This document shows positions 62,649 through 64,000 of a stretch of 64,000 nt of DNA, in pieces. The stretch's first letter is position 1; each line of letters begins with the position of its first letter. Position numbers and translations under genes: made by a program. The DNA is from Alphaproteobacteria bacterium (GTDB taxonomy: Bacteria > Pseudomonadota > Alphaproteobacteria > DSM-16000 > Inquilinaceae), in contig JANQGH010000100.1 of NCBI GenBank assembly GCA_028277405.1, positions 496,001 to 560,000 of the forward strand. Direction: 5' to 3'. Under the pieces are notes generated by a model. The model searched no databases, was not told the origin of the DNA, and saw only the letters and a list, made by a program, of their open reading frames with translations.

Positions 62649-63941
62649 TCAGCCGTTCTCGGCCAGCACTTCGCCGGCCAGATAGAGCGATCCGAAAATG
62701 ACGACGCGCCCACCGGGGATGACCCGGTGCGGCGCGTCTTTCATGTCGGCGACCCAGTCGACGTTTTCAAAGCCGATCGCTTCGGCCTTTGCCGCGAGGT
62801 CCTCAGGCTTCGATGCGGCCGCGCTGCCCGTAATCGGCACGACGATCAGCCGATCGAGCTTGCCGACGAGCGGGCTCAAGACGGCGGCGGGGTCCTTGGT
62901 CGTCAACAGCGCGACAAGCGCCGTGGTCGAGCGAGACGGCAAGCCCTCCAGCCAGGAAGCTAGCGCCGCACCGGCGGTGTCGTTGTGGGCGCCGTCCAGC
63001 CAGACCTCGTCCGTCGGCAGGGCCTCGACCAGCGGGCCGGTGCTGAGCCGCTGCAGCCGTGCTGGCCACCGGGCACGGGTGAGCCCGGCCGCTTGCGCCT
63101 CGCTATTGGCGGAAAGCATCTCCAGATGCCGGGCAAGGCGCAGGGCCGTGGCGGCGTTTGCCAGCTGATGGGCGCCTGGCAGCGACGGCAGTGGCCAGCT
63201 TGTCTCGCCATCGCTGTCGGTAAGGATCAGGGCGTCGCCCGCACGCCGGTGAAACCAGTCCCGTCCGTGACGGTCGGCAATCGCACCAGTCGCCGCAATC
63301 TCCCGATCGAGCGCGTCGGCGGCGGCTGCAAACGGCTGCGGGCCTATGACGGCCGGCACGCCCGGCTTCAGGATGCCGGCCTTCTCGCGGGCAATGGCTT
63401 CGACGCTATCGCCCAGAAAGTCTTGATGGTCCAGCGAGATGCAGGTGATGGCCGTCGCCACCGGCCGGTCGATCACGTTGGTGGCGTCCAGCCGGCCGCC
63501 CAGGCCGACCTCCAGCAAAGTCAAATCGGCTGGTGCTTCGGCAAACGCCAGAAACGCCGCAACCGTAGTGATCTCAAAGTACGTGATGTCCGCACCGTCA
63601 TTGGCCCGCTCGCAACGTTCCAGCACGTCGAGCAGCCGGTCATCGTCGATCACCTGGCCGGCGACCTGAATGCGCTCGTTAAAACGCACCAGATGGGGGG
63701 AGGTGTAGGCGTGCACGGCAAGGCCGGCTTGGCCCGCCATCGCGTTCAAGAAGGCGACGGTCGAGCCTTTGCCGTTGGTGCCGGCGACATGGATGATCGG
63801 CGGCAGCGACCGCTCCGGATGGTCGAGCCTTGCCAAAAGCCGGTGAATGCGATCGAGCGACAGATCGATCAGTTTGGGGTGCAGCGCCCCCAGCCGGTCG
63901 AGTGCGGCGTCTATGGCGTCAGGGGTTTGGCCGGTCTTCAT
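62649..63941 (-). CDS. folC: Bifunctional folylpolyglutamate/dihydrofolate synthase
   Basis: Adds glutamate to dihydropteroate or folate. The ATP loop is VAGTNGKGST (residues 52-61); YTSPHLVRFNERIQV, EVGLGGRLDATNVI and SLDHQDFLGDSVEAIAREKAGI are typical, with DGAHN late (LDGAHNDTAG). 430 residues. The ATG at 63941 lies within the end of the upstream gene, an overlap common in accD-folC operons. Confidence 0.95.
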   Translation of the reverse strand: MKTGQTPDAIDAALDRLGALHPKLIDLSLDRIHRLLARLDHPERSLPPIIHVAGTNGKGSTVAFLNAMAGQAGLAVHAYTSPHLVRFNERIQVAGQVIDDDRLLDVLERCERANDGADITYFEITTVAAFLAFAEAPADLTLLEVGLGGRLDATNVIDRPVATAITCISLDHQDFLGDSVEAIAREKAGILKPGVPAVIGPQPFAAAADALDREIAATGAIADRHGRDWFHRRAGDALILTDSDGETSWPLPSLPGAHQLANAATALRLARHLEMLSANSEAQAAGLTRARWPARLQRLSTGPLVEALPTDEVWLDGAHNDTAGAALASWLEGLPSRSTTALVALLTTKDPAAVLSPLVGKLDRLIVVPITGSAAASKPEDLAAKAEAIGFENVDWVADMKDAPHRVIPGGRVVIFGSLYLAGEVLAENG

Positions 63942-64000
63942 CGGCGGGTTCCGCCTCCGCCGTCTCGGCCTCCGCTTCGTCGGCACCTTCCTCCGGCGTC
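63919..64000 (-). CDS. accD: Acidic C-terminal tail of the gene upstream of folC, probably accD (partial)
   Basis: Reading leftward from the window end, one frame codes an Asp/Glu/Ala-rich tail (EEGADEAEAETAEAEPADED) and stops at 63919-63921, 23 bases inside folC. In many alphaproteobacteria folC follows accD (acetyl-CoA carboxylase beta subunit), whose end is often acidic. Only the tail is visible, so the identity rests on synteny. Confidence 0.55.
   Translation of the reverse strand, partial: TPEEGADEAEAETAEAEPADEDRPNP

Overview
This is a GC-rich alphaproteobacterial chromosome segment. The right end carries the order tsaE-addB-addA-trxA, converging with folC and the tail of what is probably accD. 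Together with argG, rlmN, a cnoX/LON-like/Trm112/DUF971 run, a GcvA-type regulator divergent from a DUF1127 gene, and an RpoE-ChrR sigma/anti-sigma pair, this points to a Rhodospirillales-like, probably free-living, heterotroph. No phage, CRISPR array or rRNA was seen. One tRNA gene (Gly, anticodon GCC) lies at 29254-29328.

The window has two halves. The left half (1-29250) is accessory catabolism and transport. (a) 2-1207 is the end of an M14 carboxypeptidase. (b) 1384-7598 is a carbohydrate module: LacI regulator, a solute-binding protein with two CUT1-type permeases and a ThuA protein, and a divergent Gfo/Idh/MocA oxidoreductase. No ABC ATPase is present here. (c) 7656-8669 holds two truncated genes facing each other, a possible glycosidase-like fragment and an AraC C-terminal fragment. 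(d) 8693-17398 has a GntR/FCD regulator with a TPP-dependent enzyme, a class III aminotransferase, a complete TctCAB importer and an M81 (MlrC-type) peptidase. The palindrome TTTGATnnATCAAA recurs three times around this regulator. (e) 17549-28928 is a long co-directional cluster: two DUF1185 (AA_synth) proteins, an enamidase-like amidohydrolase, a four-gene BMP-type nucleoside ABC importer, two nucleoside hydrolases, an isochorismatase-fold cysteine hydrolase, an SDR and a MarR regulator. It reads as a pathway that imports a nucleoside, releases the base and opens or deaminates an N-heterocycle. It is the best candidate here for an undescribed system.

The boundary at 28929-29328 carries a decayed IS481-type transposase tail, a 20-bp repeat in two near-identical copies, and the tRNA-Gly gene whose 3' end faces the accessory half. 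This is the usual geometry of a tRNA-associated genomic island.

The right half (29500-64000) is mostly core metabolism, RNA modification, stress response and DNA repair. It includes a 32-residue small gene (37836-37934) whose ribosome-binding site matches the full anti-Shine-Dalgarno tail and which has its own terminator, a probable autoregulated ECF sigma promoter (42671-42700), and a guanylate/adenylate cyclase with an unassigned N-terminal half.

In all three importer operons the binding-protein gene is followed by a strong intercistronic hairpin (5043-5072, 13721-13756, 20732-20779), which would let the binding protein be made in excess over the membrane subunits.
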